From: Macrococcus bovicus
Lineage (GTDB): Bacteria; Bacillota; Bacilli; Staphylococcales; Staphylococcaceae
DNA: 64,000 nucleotides
Assembly: GCF_004359575.1 (NCBI RefSeq)
Contig: NZ_SCWF01000004.1
Coordinates: 62,001 to 126,000, forward strand
Reading direction: 5' to 3'
Positions within the stretch are counted from its first letter, which is position 1. The number at the start of each line of letters is the position of its first letter. Of this stretch, positions 37,983 through 46,188 are shown piece after piece. A program made the position numbers and the translations under genes. The notes beneath the pieces were generated by a model, which was given only the letters and a program-made list of their open reading frames with translations, was not told the origin of the DNA and did not search any database.

Positions 37983-38513
37983 TTGCATCAGGTCTCTCAC
38001 CTGGCCATAGCACTTGTTATCTCTGCCATTCGCTGTCCATTATGTCCCTAACTTCTCGGACGGCCTGTGATGCACCGTAAAGCCGTCTGAACGCCATATG
38101 TTCCCTAACTATTTTGGCAAACCCTATCCATGTCTTTTTTGTATCTGCTCGTCACTGCCTGGGTGACTCACGAGTGGTAGAAGAGTGGAATCATGCAAAC
38201 TACCGTATATGCCTACGGTCAAAGTGACAAATCCCGTAGACATGCTGGATGAATTTGTTGGTCAATGGCTCCAGCCCATCGTCGTTTTTTTTAGCCATGA
38301 ACGACACGGAATCTTGTAGTACAGTATGGAATTGAGGGAAACAAAAAGACAGCTAGCGATCTTACGCTACCTGTCTTCTGTAATCTCTCTTCCATCCACT
38401 TTTTTCTCGATTTGAGCCAAGTCTATTGAAGTTTTACCTCTTCCACTATATAATGTGTGTATAAAGCGACCCATACTCGCTTCACAACTATATAGTTAGA
38501 TTGATCGGTAAAA

Positions 38514-38548
38514 TCATGATTACGTTAGTGTAGATAACGTAATCATGA
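38514..38548. repeat. Perfect 14-bp inverted repeat
   Basis: TCATGATTACGTTA and TAACGTAATCATGA flank a 7-nt loop. No T-run follows, so it is not a typical terminator. It could be an operator, a recombination site or an RNA hairpin. Confidence 0.7.
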
Positions 38549-38683
38549 GGTCTGAAAGAAGTTGGTAGCTTCTTTCATTCCTGCCGGTCTTTTTAATTTG
38601 TCTTAATTATCCAGTTGATAAGTGAAAATATGCAACTATAGTTTTTTATACAACAAAATTTTCTGAATTTTAAAATTATTATA

Positions 38684-38712
38684 TTGACACTATCCCTGCT
38701 TAAATATAATAT
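38684..38712 (+). promoter_or_regulatory. Promoter of the secreted-protein gene
   Basis: A consensus TTGACA and a TAATAT hexamer with a 17-nt spacer, 42 nt before the start codon. Confidence 0.75.
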
Positions 38713-38753
38713 TTGAGTAGAAGTATTTTTACCACAATAAGGGAGGTTTTAAA

Positions 38754-39344
38754 ATGAAAGTAAAAATTTTCATCGTGTTACTATCTTTATGTTTACTTTG
38801 CGCCAGTATCACATCTTTTAGTGTTTCAGCAAGTGAATATCCTCCAAAAAAAATTGAATATGCGCCTTCAGCACAACTTAATGTACCAACACCTGTTGAA
38901 CCAAATACAGTTGAAAAAATGATTGGCGATAAAATAATTAAAGATTTAAAAATTGAAGTTGTAGAAACTTCTCCAAATCTATTAATAAATTCTCCTGAAA
39001 TATCATTAAATACTCTTTCTTCGAGCGTGCCAGAAAAAGTTGTACCATCTGATGGTTGTGGTTCAACTAAAACTGGATATGTCAATGTTTCTAAAAGTAA
39101 GATTGCCTCTTTGTCTTCCGATACTTATACAATTAGTGCTGGAGTTGCCACATATGTTATAGGAGCAATCTCAACAACCGTTGGTTATTACGTAGGGGCA
39201 GGATTACTTGCTGCATGGATCGGAACTAAATTATACCTTGCTGGATACAGCGGTGTACGTTTCTACTATGAATATGGTTGGCAATATTATTATAATAGTG
39301 GATGCTACCGTTACACTTTACTTACGGGATGGAATAGATATTAA
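38754..39344 (+). CDS. Secreted protein of unknown function, bacteriocin-like features
   Basis: A 196-residue protein with a clear signal peptide (Lys-rich start, hydrophobic LLSLCLLCASITSF, likely cleavage after SVSAS). The mature part is Pro/Val/Glu-rich at first. From about residue 120 it turns into a Gly/Ala-rich hydrophobic segment (ISAGVATYVIGAISTTVGYY) and a Tyr/Trp/Gly-rich tail ending WNRY. Two Cys remain in the mature part. AAGGGAGG precedes ATG. The gene is AT-rich and sits beside a small membrane protein. The pattern could fit an antimicrobial protein with its immunity partner, but I recognise no family. Confidence 0.7.
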   Translation: MKVKIFIVLLSLCLLCASITSFSVSASEYPPKKIEYAPSAQLNVPTPVEPNTVEKMIGDKIIKDLKIEVVETSPNLLINSPEISLNTLSSSVPEKVVPSDGCGSTKTGYVNVSKSKIASLSSDTYTISAGVATYVIGAISTTVGYYVGAGLLAAWIGTKLYLAGYSGVRFYYEYGWQYYYNSGCYRYTLLTGWNRY

Positions 39345-39359
39345 TAAGGAGGTATAAAG

Positions 39360-39698
39360 ATGAAAAACTTCAAATTGCTAATCCAATTCTTTATATTACT
39401 CACTATATTGTATTTTATCATCACAAACTTTATTGACAAAGATTACCATACGGCTTTTACATTATTAATTGCTTTAGGAATATGGATTTTTTCAAATAAC
39501 CTACTTTTTGATTATAAAGAAAGGTTTTTCACTACTCACTTAATAATTAGTATAATAAGTATAGTATATTTTTCAATTCTATTGATTATCTTATTCACTA
39601 TTGCTCCTAGCGTTTATCATATTATTTTAAGTACATTATTTTTATTTTTTTCTATCATTTGGTTTTTTAAAATAAAAAATAATAAAGTTAGCGTATGA
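39360..39698 (+). CDS. Small four-span membrane protein, possible immunity partner
   Basis: A 112-residue, very hydrophobic protein with four predicted membrane helices and a Lys/Asn-rich C-terminus. It starts 15 nt after the secreted-protein gene behind AAGGAGG, so the two form an operon. Small multi-span proteins next to bacteriocin genes often give immunity. That role here is inferred only from context. Confidence 0.7.
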   Translation: MKNFKLLIQFFILLTILYFIITNFIDKDYHTAFTLLIALGIWIFSNNLLFDYKERFFTTHLIISIISIVYFSILLIILFTIAPSVYHIILSTLFLFFSIIWFFKIKNNKVSV

Positions 39699-39763
39699 AC
39701 GTTTTAATATAATTACTAATTTGATATATTATTTTAAGCTGTACGATTTTACAATTTAATATA

Positions 39764-40330
39764 CTATGAAAAAATGTTTTTCATAGTAATACTAATTGAA
39801 TCATTTATTACTTCTTGATTAATCCCAATGTATCTAAGTGTCACAGACTGCGAAGAGTGATTGAATAGATCCATCAACAAAGCCACATCCCTTGTCTTCT
39901 TGTAGTAACGGTAACCAAAGGTCTTACGCATCGAGTGTGTGCCAATTTCATTTAATCCGATCGCCTTAGCTGAATGATTGAGGATTCGATAGGCCTGTAC
40001 ACGACTGATCGGTTTATCATTCCCATCAGAATCGAGTTTATTGCTTTTAAACAGATAATCTTCGTCCTCTAGGAACTGAATATAACGATCAATATCCTCC
40101 TTTAGATGATAAAGGGGGATTTGTTTCTGTTTACGGGTTTTCTGTTCTCGGAGTTTAATCGTATAGTCCTTAATGTCTTTTTTCTTCAGTCCCAACATGT
40201 CACTCACTCTTAGACCACAGTTAATGCCGAGATTAAATAAAAAAACGTCTCGTTCTGATCCATAATAAGCGAGTGCCTCTTTCATCTCCTGTATCTTTTT
40301 CACGTCTCGAATTGGTTCCACGCTATTCAT
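39764..40330 (-). CDS. Minimal tyrosine recombinase/integrase
   Basis: A 188-residue recombinase made only of the catalytic domain. The active-site residues are visible: Arg in GLRVSD, Lys in REQKTRKQKQIPL, His-x-x-Arg in THSMRKTFG, His in NHSSQSVTLRYIG and the Tyr nucleophile in the same stretch. The N-terminal core-binding domain of XerC/phage integrases is absent. Short enzymes of this type are common on staphylococcal plasmids and elements. ATG behind AGGAGTG. The frame is intact, so it could be active. Confidence 0.85.
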   Translation of the reverse strand: MNSVEPIRDVKKIQEMKEALAYYGSERDVFLFNLGINCGLRVSDMLGLKKKDIKDYTIKLREQKTRKQKQIPLYHLKEDIDRYIQFLEDEDYLFKSNKLDSDGNDKPISRVQAYRILNHSAKAIGLNEIGTHSMRKTFGYRYYKKTRDVALLMDLFNHSSQSVTLRYIGINQEVINDSISITMKNIFS

Positions 40331-40462
40331 CAAAATCACTCCTATATGATACGTATAATGTATGCATTGATATCATTATGATACATTATTTCAGGCATAA
40401 AAATAAACCCCTGTGTTTACGGGGTTTGTCATGTAACATAATTTATATTGTGTTACATTGGA

Positions 40463-41050
40463 TCACCTCTTAAAGAACTTGCTGAAGAATCCTTTGGGAG
40501 CGTCTTCCCTTAAATCTTTATAGAAATCATCGACTTTGTTCTCTTTCATGTCAGCTCTTTGAGTTTCTGTCTCCACGTATAGCTGATCTTTGCCGTCTTT
40601 ATCCTGTCTTTTGTCATTTTCTTTAAGTTTAACTTCAAGCGCCTTTATTCTATCGTTGCTTTCCAACGCTAATGCTTGCTGATTATGTAATAATTTTTGC
40701 TGATTGTCTAAAGTTTCATTTAACTTATTGATTTGTACATCCTTAACATTCATTTGATTTTCTAAGAAAGATATTTGCTTTTCTTTATCATTTAACTGCT
40801 GCTTTAAGAGATTGATAATATCGTCCTGAAGTTTTTTATCTTTAGCTTCTTCTTTTTGAGTAGGCTGTTCACCTTCTTGATTATCCATATCAAAAATCAT
40901 TTTTAGATTTATTTTCTCATTTAATGGTTTTTGATTGTTGATGCTTTCTCCTATTTTTAATGCTTGTTCATCATTTATAACTAATGCATTATCTACTTTT
41001 TCTAATTCTATATTTAGTCTTCTAGCATGATTTAATACCGTCATTAACAA
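40463..41050 (-). CDS. DUF536-type plasmid protein, N-terminally truncated
   Basis: A 195-residue frame dominated by a long coiled coil (KQLNDKEKQISFLENQMNVKDVQINKLNETLDNQQKLLHNQQ), the pattern of DUF536 proteins carried by staphylococcal plasmids. Family members normally begin with a helix-turn-helix domain. Here the frame opens at a TTG with no ribosome binding site and goes directly into the linker, so the DNA-binding domain appears lost. The break point coincides with an Hfq-like gene fragment on the other strand. Confidence 0.65.
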   Translation of the reverse strand: MLMTVLNHARRLNIELEKVDNALVINDEQALKIGESINNQKPLNEKINLKMIFDMDNQEGEQPTQKEEAKDKKLQDDIINLLKQQLNDKEKQISFLENQMNVKDVQINKLNETLDNQQKLLHNQQALALESNDRIKALEVKLKENDKRQDKDGKDQLYVETETQRADMKENKVDDFYKDLREDAPKGFFSKFFKR

Positions 41051-41232
41051 AGAGAAAGTGTGGTTTTTATCATCGTAGAGGTGAGAAAATCAAAGTTGTT
41101 TTTCTTGACGGAAAAGCTATCACTGGAACATATTTATTTGCACCACAGTATGAGATCATTATCGAAACAGAAGATGGACGAGAAATCACGATTTTTAAAC
41201 ATGCTGTAAAGTATATCTATGTACTTGATTAG
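41044..41232 (+). pseudogene. 3' fragment of an Hfq/Sm-like gene
   Basis: The plus-strand frame to TAG reads FYHRRGEKIKVVFLDGKA, then ITGTYLFAPQYEIIIE and ITIFKHAVKYIYVLD. This is the Sm-fold pattern of Hfq-like proteins, with strands and a final YKHAI-like motif. No start codon exists upstream before a stop at 41023, so the 5' end is missing. It abuts the truncated DUF536 gene, marking a deletion or recombination junction. Confidence 0.55.
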
Positions 41233-41233
41233 T

Positions 41234-41262
41234 TTTACAAAGAAAACTGAATAAGATATAAT
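41234..41262 (+). promoter_or_regulatory. Promoter of the antitoxin RNA of the Fst-type locus
   Basis: TTTACA and a perfect TATAAT with a 17-nt spacer, just before the first 22-nt direct repeat. Confidence 0.75.
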
Positions 41263-41268
41263 GTACTT

Positions 41269-41332
41269 AACAATTAAGATTTCCATAGAAACACCGAACC
41301 CCCTGACTGCTGGAACAGTTAGGGGGTTTTTA
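41269..41332 (+). ncRNA. Predicted antisense antitoxin RNA (RNAII-like)
   Basis: The RNA would start about 7 nt after the TATAAT, carry a copy of the repeat that covers the toxin start codon (41267-41288 matches 41423-41444), and end at the ACCCCCT / AGGGGGT hairpin. Because that repeat is complementary to the toxin mRNA start region, this is the arrangement of Fst/par loci. The RNA ends are predicted. Confidence 0.65.
41297..41332. terminator. Shared terminator of the Fst-type locus
   Basis: ACCCCCTGACTG / CAGTTAGGGGGT with TTTTT on the plus strand. It lies between the convergent antitoxin and toxin transcripts. Confidence 0.85.
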
Positions 41333-41349
41333 GGTGCTAGTATGCCGTC

Positions 41350-41442
41350 TTAATCCTTGCGTTGATCTAACCAGTGAGAAAACAACGCAAGGGCTACGCC
41401 AACATACAATGGCGCAATTACGTTAACAATTAAGATTTCCAT
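41350..41442 (-). CDS. Fst-family type I toxin peptide
   Basis: A 30-residue peptide with one hydrophobic helix (EILIVNVIAPLYVGVALALF) followed by SHWLDQRKD. Pro after IA and the W-L-charged tail are typical of Fst toxins from enterococcal and staphylococcal plasmids, which insert into the membrane. The start has a very strong GGAAGGAGGTGG site. A TATAAT-type promoter faces it at 41498-41503. The start codon lies within a 22-nt repeat shared with the antitoxin RNA. The gene is on the minus strand, convergent with the antitoxin. Confidence 0.85.
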   Translation of the reverse strand: MEILIVNVIAPLYVGVALALFSHWLDQRKD

Positions 41443-41444
41443 AG
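41423..41444. repeat. 22-nt direct repeat, copy 2 (copy 1 at 41267-41288)
   Basis: TTAACAATTAAGATTTCCAT plus AG is identical in both places. One copy lies in the antitoxin RNA and this one covers the toxin start, giving the complementarity expected for translational blocking. Confidence 0.9.
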
Positions 41445-41605
41445 TTATCCACCTCCTTCCATAAGATCTCGCCTATGGAAGTGAAGACGGCTTACTCATT
41501 ATATCGAATTACTTTTATTTCTTCTAGGTGGCTCACCTTATTCTTTTTATCACATAAAAACGAGTGGCATAATAAGGATAACGATAAACATCAGGAGGAT
41601 ATACC

Positions 41606-41743
41606 ATGACAAATATGAATTACGAAAAAGAAATTCAAGCCTTAGAAGAAAAAAAGAAACAGTTATTAAAATAAAAGCGTGATAAAGACAGGGAAGAACT
41701 TCAGACATTAAAAGAGAGGGAAAGCTGGTGCAAAAACAAGTAA
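41606..41743 (+). pseudogene. Small plasmid-type coiled-coil protein gene with an in-frame stop
   Basis: ATG behind CAGGAGGATAT starts a Lys/Glu-rich frame (NYEKEIQALEEKKKQLLK) that meets TAA at 41672-41674. It continues in the same frame as KRDKDREELQTLKERESWCKNK to 41743. Short Lys/Glu-rich proteins of this kind are common near plasmid replication genes in staphylococci. One C-to-T change (CAA to TAA) would explain the stop. Confidence 0.55.
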
Positions 41744-41771
41744 TTGCACCAAGTCTCGGAATACTTGCTAT

Positions 41772-41812
41772 AAAAAACCCCTTTCACTGACCATTACAGT
41801 GAAGGGGGTTAT
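41772..41812. terminator. Terminator of pckA (minus strand)
   Basis: ACCCCTTTCACTG / CAGTGAAGGGGGT. On the minus strand it is followed by TTTTTTA. Confidence 0.88.
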
Positions 41813-41817
41813 CTATA

Positions 41818-43401
41818 TTATCCGCGGTATTTGAAGCCGCCTTTTTCTTCGATTTCCGGTGATTCGAACTGCTTGAAGTTCTCCTGGAACATTTTCGCCA
41901 GTTTTGTAGCTGTCTCGTCATAGGCATCATCTGATACCCATGTGTTACGAGGCAGGAGCAGCTCAGAAGGAACACCAGGCACTGACTTCGGAATGTTTAA
42001 GCCGAAGATATCATCCTGGACATATTCCACATCTTCAAGGCCGCCGCTGATGGCACGACGGATCATGGAACGTGTATATTTCAGGTTCATCCGGCTGCCG
42101 ACGCCGTATTCGCCGCCTGTCCAGCCTGTGTTGACCAAGTAGACTTTGACGCCATGCTTGTCAATCAGGTCACCTAACATGTTCGCATATACAGTGGCAT
42201 GCAGTGGTAAGAACGGTGAACCGAAACATGTTGAGAATACCGGCTGCGGGCTTGTGACGCCGCGTTCTGTTCCGGCAAGTTTAGATGTGAAGCCACTTAA
42301 GAAGTGATACAGCGATTGTTCTTTGGTTAATTTAGAGATTGGAGGAAGTACACCGAATGCATCTGCTGTTAAGAAGATAATCGTCTTCGCGTGACCCGCA
42401 TAAGATGGCAGGACGATATTGTCGATGTTATCAATTGGATAAGCGGCACGTGTGTTTTCTGTCAGAGATTTATCAGAATAGTCAGGTGTCCCGTCTTCTT
42501 CCACTTTGACGTTCTCAAGGATAGCGCCGTAACGGATGGCATCGTAGATCTGCGGTTCTTTCTCACGCGTCAGATCAATCGTCTTCGCATAGCAGCCGCC
42601 TTCGATATTGAAGACCCCTTCATCGTTCCAGCCGTGCTCATCGTCACCGATCAGTTTACGCTGTGGGTCTGCTGATAATGTGGTTTTACCAGTACCTGAT
42701 AAACCGAAGAAGAGAGCAACGTCCTTATTCTCACCGACGTTCGCTGAACAGTGCATACTCATGATGCCTTGCACCGGCAGGTAGTAGTTCATGACACCGA
42801 AGATCCCTTTTTTCATTTCGCCGGCATATTCAGTTCCGCCGATCAGGATGATCTTATGTTTGAAGCTTGTAATGATGAAGGTTTCTGATTTTGTGCCATC
42901 TACTGCTGGGTCTGCCTTGAAGTGAGGGGCAGAGATGATCGTGAATTCAGGATCAATAGCCAGGCCTTCCTCTTTTGTTTCAGGACGGATGAACATGGTA
43001 CGGGCAAACATATTATGCCAAGCGAGTTCGTTGATAACCTGTAATTTTAACTGTGAGGCTTTACTTGCGCCGGCATAGCCGTTGAAGACATAGACTTTTT
43101 CCTTGTCATTTAAATAGTTCAGCACTTTATTGACTAACTTCAGGAAGACTTCCTCTTCAATCGGCTGGTTGACAGCACCCCAGTCGATCTTATCTTCCGT
43201 CTCTGCTTCACGCACGATGAAACGGTCTTTCGGTGAACGGCCTGTATATTTACCGGTTTCAGTGCGGATGGCGCCTGACTCAGTCAGTTCCCCTTCGTTA
43301 TTCTGAATAATTTCGTTGATTAACTGTGTACGTGATAACTGTTTCAGTGTAGACGGTTTTTCCAGCAGCTGATTGATTTCTGCCGCGTAATTTTCATTCA
43401 T
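41818..43401 (-). CDS. pckA: Phosphoenolpyruvate carboxykinase (ATP) PckA
   Basis: A 527-residue enzyme that converts oxaloacetate and ATP to phosphoenolpyruvate, the first step of gluconeogenesis. The kinase P-loop [16 protein letters not shown] is followed by the metal-binding IGDDEHGW, and the substrate-binding Arg is in [11 protein letters not shown] CcpA-type cre-like site overlaps the promoter. Length is normal. Adjacent and divergent to metK, as in S. aureus. Confidence 0.96.
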   Translation of the reverse strand: MNENYAAEINQLLEKPSTLKQLSRTQLINEIIQNNEGELTESGAIRTETGKYTGRSPKDRFIVREAETEDKIDWGAVNQPIEEEVFLKLVNKVLNYLNDKEKVYVFNGYAGASKASQLKLQVINELAWHNMFARTMFIRPETKEEGLAIDPEFTIISAPHFKADPAVDGTKSETFIITSFKHKIILIGGTEYAGEMKKGIFGVMNYYLPVQGIMSMHCSANVGENKDVALFFGLSGTGKTTLSADPQRKLIGDDEHGWNDEGVFNIEGGCYAKTIDLTREKEPQIYDAIRYGAILENVKVEEDGTPDYSDKSLTENTRAAYPIDNIDNIVLPSYAGHAKTIIFLTADAFGVLPPISKLTKEQSLYHFLSGFTSKLAGTERGVTSPQPVFSTCFGSPFLPLHATVYANMLGDLIDKHGVKVYLVNTGWTGGEYGVGSRMNLKYTRSMIRRAISGGLEDVEYVQDDIFGLNIPKSVPGVPSELLLPRNTWVSDDAYDETATKLAKMFQENFKQFESPEIEEKGGFKYRG

Positions 43402-43435
43402 TTAATAATCCCCCATTAGATGATTGATATGCTGA

Positions 43436-43461
43436 TGTAAGCATTTTCACTCATTAGTATA
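43436..43461 (-). promoter_or_regulatory. pckA promoter region with a cre-like site
   Basis: TGTAAGCATTTTCA (43436-43449) matches the CcpA cre pattern TGNAARCGNWWWCA with one mismatch in the centre. A minus-strand TATACT -10 hexamer lies at 43456-43461, so bound CcpA would sit over the transcription start. pckA is glucose-repressed through CcpA in related species. Confidence 0.6.
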
Positions 43462-43547
43462 GCATAATGAAAATCATATGCCATCTCACATATTTAATGT
43501 TAGAAAATTCATAAAAATAGTACATTTTGAGTCTTAAGTTAAACATG

Positions 43548-43576
43548 TTGACGGTTTACACAAAGTTTAGTATTAT
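43548..43576 (+). promoter_or_regulatory. Promoter of the metK leader
   Basis: TTGACG and TATTAT hexamers with a 17-nt spacer, about 15 nt before the riboswitch. Confidence 0.75.
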
Positions 43577-43590
43577 CTTACTTGCGGATT

Positions 43591-43747
43591 CTCTTATCCA
43601 GAGTGGTGGAGGGACATGGACCCTTTGAAGCCCAGCAACCTTTTAAGTAAGGTGCCAAACCGTTTGCAGATCTCATCTGAACGATAAGAGTGAATGGACT
43701 TGTATTGTCGAGCCTTTCTCTCTTAACTGTAGGGAAAGGCTTTTTTC
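43591..43747 (+). ncRNA. SAM-I riboswitch (S-box) with terminator, metK leader
   Basis: P1 is formed by CTCTTATC (43591-43598) and GATAAGAG (43683-43690). Inside are the conserved GAGTGGTGGAGGGACATGGACC, AGCCCAGCAACC and GGTGCCAA segments of S-box RNAs. The expression platform is a terminator, AGCCTTTC / GGAAAGGCT with six T, at 43711-43747. SAM binding should favour the terminator and switch off metK. Confidence 0.94.
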
Positions 43748-43790
43748 TATGGATTGAACCGTAATCATATATATAAAAGGAGAATTATCT

Positions 43791-44984
43791 ATGGCAGATC
43801 GTAAATTATTTACTTCTGAATCAGTAACAGAAGGACACCCGGATAAAATTGCGGACCAGATTTCTGACGCAATTTTAGACGCCATTTTGACAGGAGACCC
43901 AAAAGCACGTGTGGCATGTGAGACATCAGTGACGACAGGTATGGCACTGATCGCCGGTGAAATCACGACTTCTACTTACGTTGATATCCCGAAAGTCGTG
44001 CGTGAAACAGTTAAAGAGATCGGTTATACCCGCGCAAAATTCGGTTATGACTATCAGACGATGGCTGTATTGACAGCGATTGACGAGCAGTCACCTGACA
44101 TCGCACAAGGTGTAGACCGTGCGCTTGAAGACCGTGAAGACTTATCGGATTCAGACATCGAATCTATCGGTGCCGGCGACCAAGGCTTAATGTTTGGTTT
44201 TGCCTGCAACGAAACAGAGAGCTTGATGCCGCTGCCGATTTCACTTTCACACGAACTTGCACGCCGCTTAACAGAAGTACGTAAGAACGGTACGCTTGAC
44301 TACTTACGTCCGGACGGTAAGACACAGGTGACGGTTGAGTATGATGAGAACAACAAGCCTAAACGTGTGGATACTATCGTCATCTCTTCTCAGCACCACG
44401 AGAAAATCGAGCTTGAGCAGATTCAGGCTGACATTAAAGAACATGTCATCAAACCGGTTGTGCCGGCTGAATTAATCGATGAGGAAACGAAGTACTTCAT
44501 CAACCCGACTGGCCGTTTCGTTATCGGTGGACCGCAAGGGGATGCCGGTTTAACAGGCCGTAAGATCATTGTGGATACTTACGGTGGCTATGCGCGTCAC
44601 GGTGGCGGTGCATTCTCTGGTAAGGATGCAACGAAAGTTGACCGTTCAGGCGCATACGCAGCACGTTACGTTGCGAAGAACATCGTAGCAGCCGGCCTTG
44701 CAGATAAAGCGGAAGTTCAGCTTGCCTATGCAATCGGGGTCGCACATCCGGTTTCAATCTCAGTGGATACGTTCGGTACAAGTGACTATTCTGAAGTAGA
44801 ACTGGTGGAAGCAGTCCGCAGCACATTCGACTTACGCCCGGCAGGTATCATCAAGATGCTTGACCTGCGTCGCCCGATCTACAAGCAGACAGCAGCATAC
44901 GGCCATTTCGGTCGTACAGACGTTGAACTGCCTTGGGAACAGACAGATAAAGCAGAGGCACTGAAAGCGGCTTTAGCGAAATAA
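43791..44984 (+). CDS. metK: S-adenosylmethionine synthase MetK
   Basis: A 397-residue enzyme that makes SAM from methionine and ATP. Signature motifs are [26 protein letters not shown] and [19 protein letters not shown] behind AAAGGAG. Regulated by the upstream SAM-I riboswitch. Confidence 0.97.
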   Translation: MADRKLFTSESVTEGHPDKIADQISDAILDAILTGDPKARVACETSVTTGMALIAGEITTSTYVDIPKVVRETVKEIGYTRAKFGYDYQTMAVLTAIDEQSPDIAQGVDRALEDREDLSDSDIESIGAGDQGLMFGFACNETESLMPLPISLSHELARRLTEVRKNGTLDYLRPDGKTQVTVEYDENNKPKRVDTIVISSQHHEKIELEQIQADIKEHVIKPVVPAELIDEETKYFINPTGRFVIGGPQGDAGLTGRKIIVDTYGGYARHGGGAFSGKDATKVDRSGAYAARYVAKNIVAAGLADKAEVQLAYAIGVAHPVSISVDTFGTSDYSEVELVEAVRSTFDLRPAGIIKMLDLRRPIYKQTAAYGHFGRTDVELPWEQTDKAEALKAALAK

Positions 44985-44996
44985 TAGACGATTATA

Positions 44997-45029
44997 AAGA
45001 CAGGGAGCAGAGGCTTCCTGTCTATTTTT
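44997..45029 (+). terminator. Terminator after metK
   Basis: AGACAGG / CCTGTCT stem with a TATTTTT tail. Confidence 0.8.
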
Positions 45030-45184
45030 GTGAAATGAGTAGATTGGTCCAGTGTAAAAATAACTTTTTAATGATGAAAGCAGTTTTTATGTGCAAGTCT
45101 CTGCTCATTTATCTATGAAAATTACTGAACTTCCCGCTGAACTTCTTTATAATATGAATAAGACAATAAAGAAGGAGAAGATCT

Positions 45185-46102
45185 ATGAACTTATCTGAAT
45201 TAACACCCCTGCATTATGGGCTGATTGCACTTGCTGTACTGGCACTTGTATTTCTTGTGCTCTGGCTGATGTCAAACGCAAAACGTAAACGTGAACAGGA
45301 AGAGCTGGCAGCACGTCATGAATCAGAGCGCCGGTCATTAGCCGCGTCGCTTGAAGAACAGGCTGCTAAAGAACAGGCAGCGCAGGCGGAAGCCTTCGAC
45401 GCTGAACGTCAAGACCTGAATCATCAGCTGTCGGAGAAGGCGACACAGATTGACAGTCTGAAGCTGCTGACAAAAGACGGCGGAGAATATCTGACTGACT
45501 TCACATTAATCCAGCTGAAGGATCGTCTCGTGCGCAATGAACGCATCCGTCCGGAAGATATGCATGTGCTGGCTAATATCTTCCTGCCTGGCCGTGATTT
45601 AAAGCGGACAGAACGACTCGCTCATCTCGTCATGACACGCACCGGCGTTTATCTGCTCGAGTCTTATTACTGGAAAGGGCATATTTATCACGGCGTGGAT
45701 CAGTCACAGTTTTCAGTGGATCCGATGTTCGAGCACGTCTTCAGTCTGCTTGACCTGGATAAATATATCGAACACACTATCGCGATGGAACGTGATGCCG
45801 ACCGTGACGTCGTCTACTTCAAATCGCTGAATCAGAATATCGCGGACTTGAAGCGTCATGCCGAGCTGCTGCAGGAGACATTGCACCTGCAATATCCGGT
45901 GACCCCTATCATGTATTTCAATAAAGAGGGACATGATGCAGGAACAATGGATAATTATTCTCGTGATAAGAATGTCAAGGTCATCGTCGGTGAAGACGAG
46001 CTGGAAACATTCTTCGAGAAATACGTTTTCCATGGCCGCTTCCAGTATTCTGTAGAGGAACTGGCGCATATGCTGGATGAAATAGAACGGTTGAACCCGT
46101 AG
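45185..46102 (+). CDS. Membrane-anchored NERD-like protein
   Basis: A 305-residue protein. One N-terminal membrane helix (about residues 10-29) is followed by a Gln/Glu/Ala-rich coiled coil (about 33-88). A domain then starts at GGEYLTDFTLIQLKDRL and includes TRTGVYLLESYYWKGHIYHG, which resembles the NERD (nuclease-related) fold. The catalytic-type Glu is followed by Ser-Tyr rather than the usual xK, so nuclease activity is doubtful. ATG behind AAGGAGAAG. Staphylococci carry a similar gene next to metK. Confidence 0.6.
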   Translation: MNLSELTPLHYGLIALAVLALVFLVLWLMSNAKRKREQEELAARHESERRSLAASLEEQAAKEQAAQAEAFDAERQDLNHQLSEKATQIDSLKLLTKDGGEYLTDFTLIQLKDRLVRNERIRPEDMHVLANIFLPGRDLKRTERLAHLVMTRTGVYLLESYYWKGHIYHGVDQSQFSVDPMFEHVFSLLDLDKYIEHTIAMERDADRDVVYFKSLNQNIADLKRHAELLQETLHLQYPVTPIMYFNKEGHDAGTMDNYSRDKNVKVIVGEDELETFFEKYVFHGRFQYSVEELAHMLDEIERLNP

Positions 46103-46133
46103 ACAAGGGGGTCTTGATGACCTCCTTGTTTTA
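46103..46133 (+). terminator. Terminator after the NERD-like gene
   Basis: ACAAGGGGG / CCTCCTTGT stem with a short TTTTAA tail. Confidence 0.65.
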
Positions 46134-46188
46134 ATAGCGGCCCTGAAGGGGTATAGATGATTAATCATGAATGAAGGAGTGTTGGAAG

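Larger units (their letters stand above)
37983..38753. other. Gene-free stretch with hairpins and a promoter
   Basis: No convincing coding frame in 770 nt. It holds a hairpin at about 38349-38378 (AGACAG / CTGTCT), a perfect 14-bp inverted repeat at 38514-38548, imperfect direct repeats around 38040 and 38098 (CCATTATGTCCCTAACT, CCATATGTTCCCTAACT) and the promoter of the next gene. The composition shifts towards AT from about 38600. It looks like the left border of an insertion. Confidence 0.6.

Noticed and set aside
38615-38635. TTGATA with TATGCAA upstream of the secreted-protein gene as a second regulator box
   Set aside because: Only one half-site matches the 49198 palindrome and the spacing differs. 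A single 7-mer can occur by chance.
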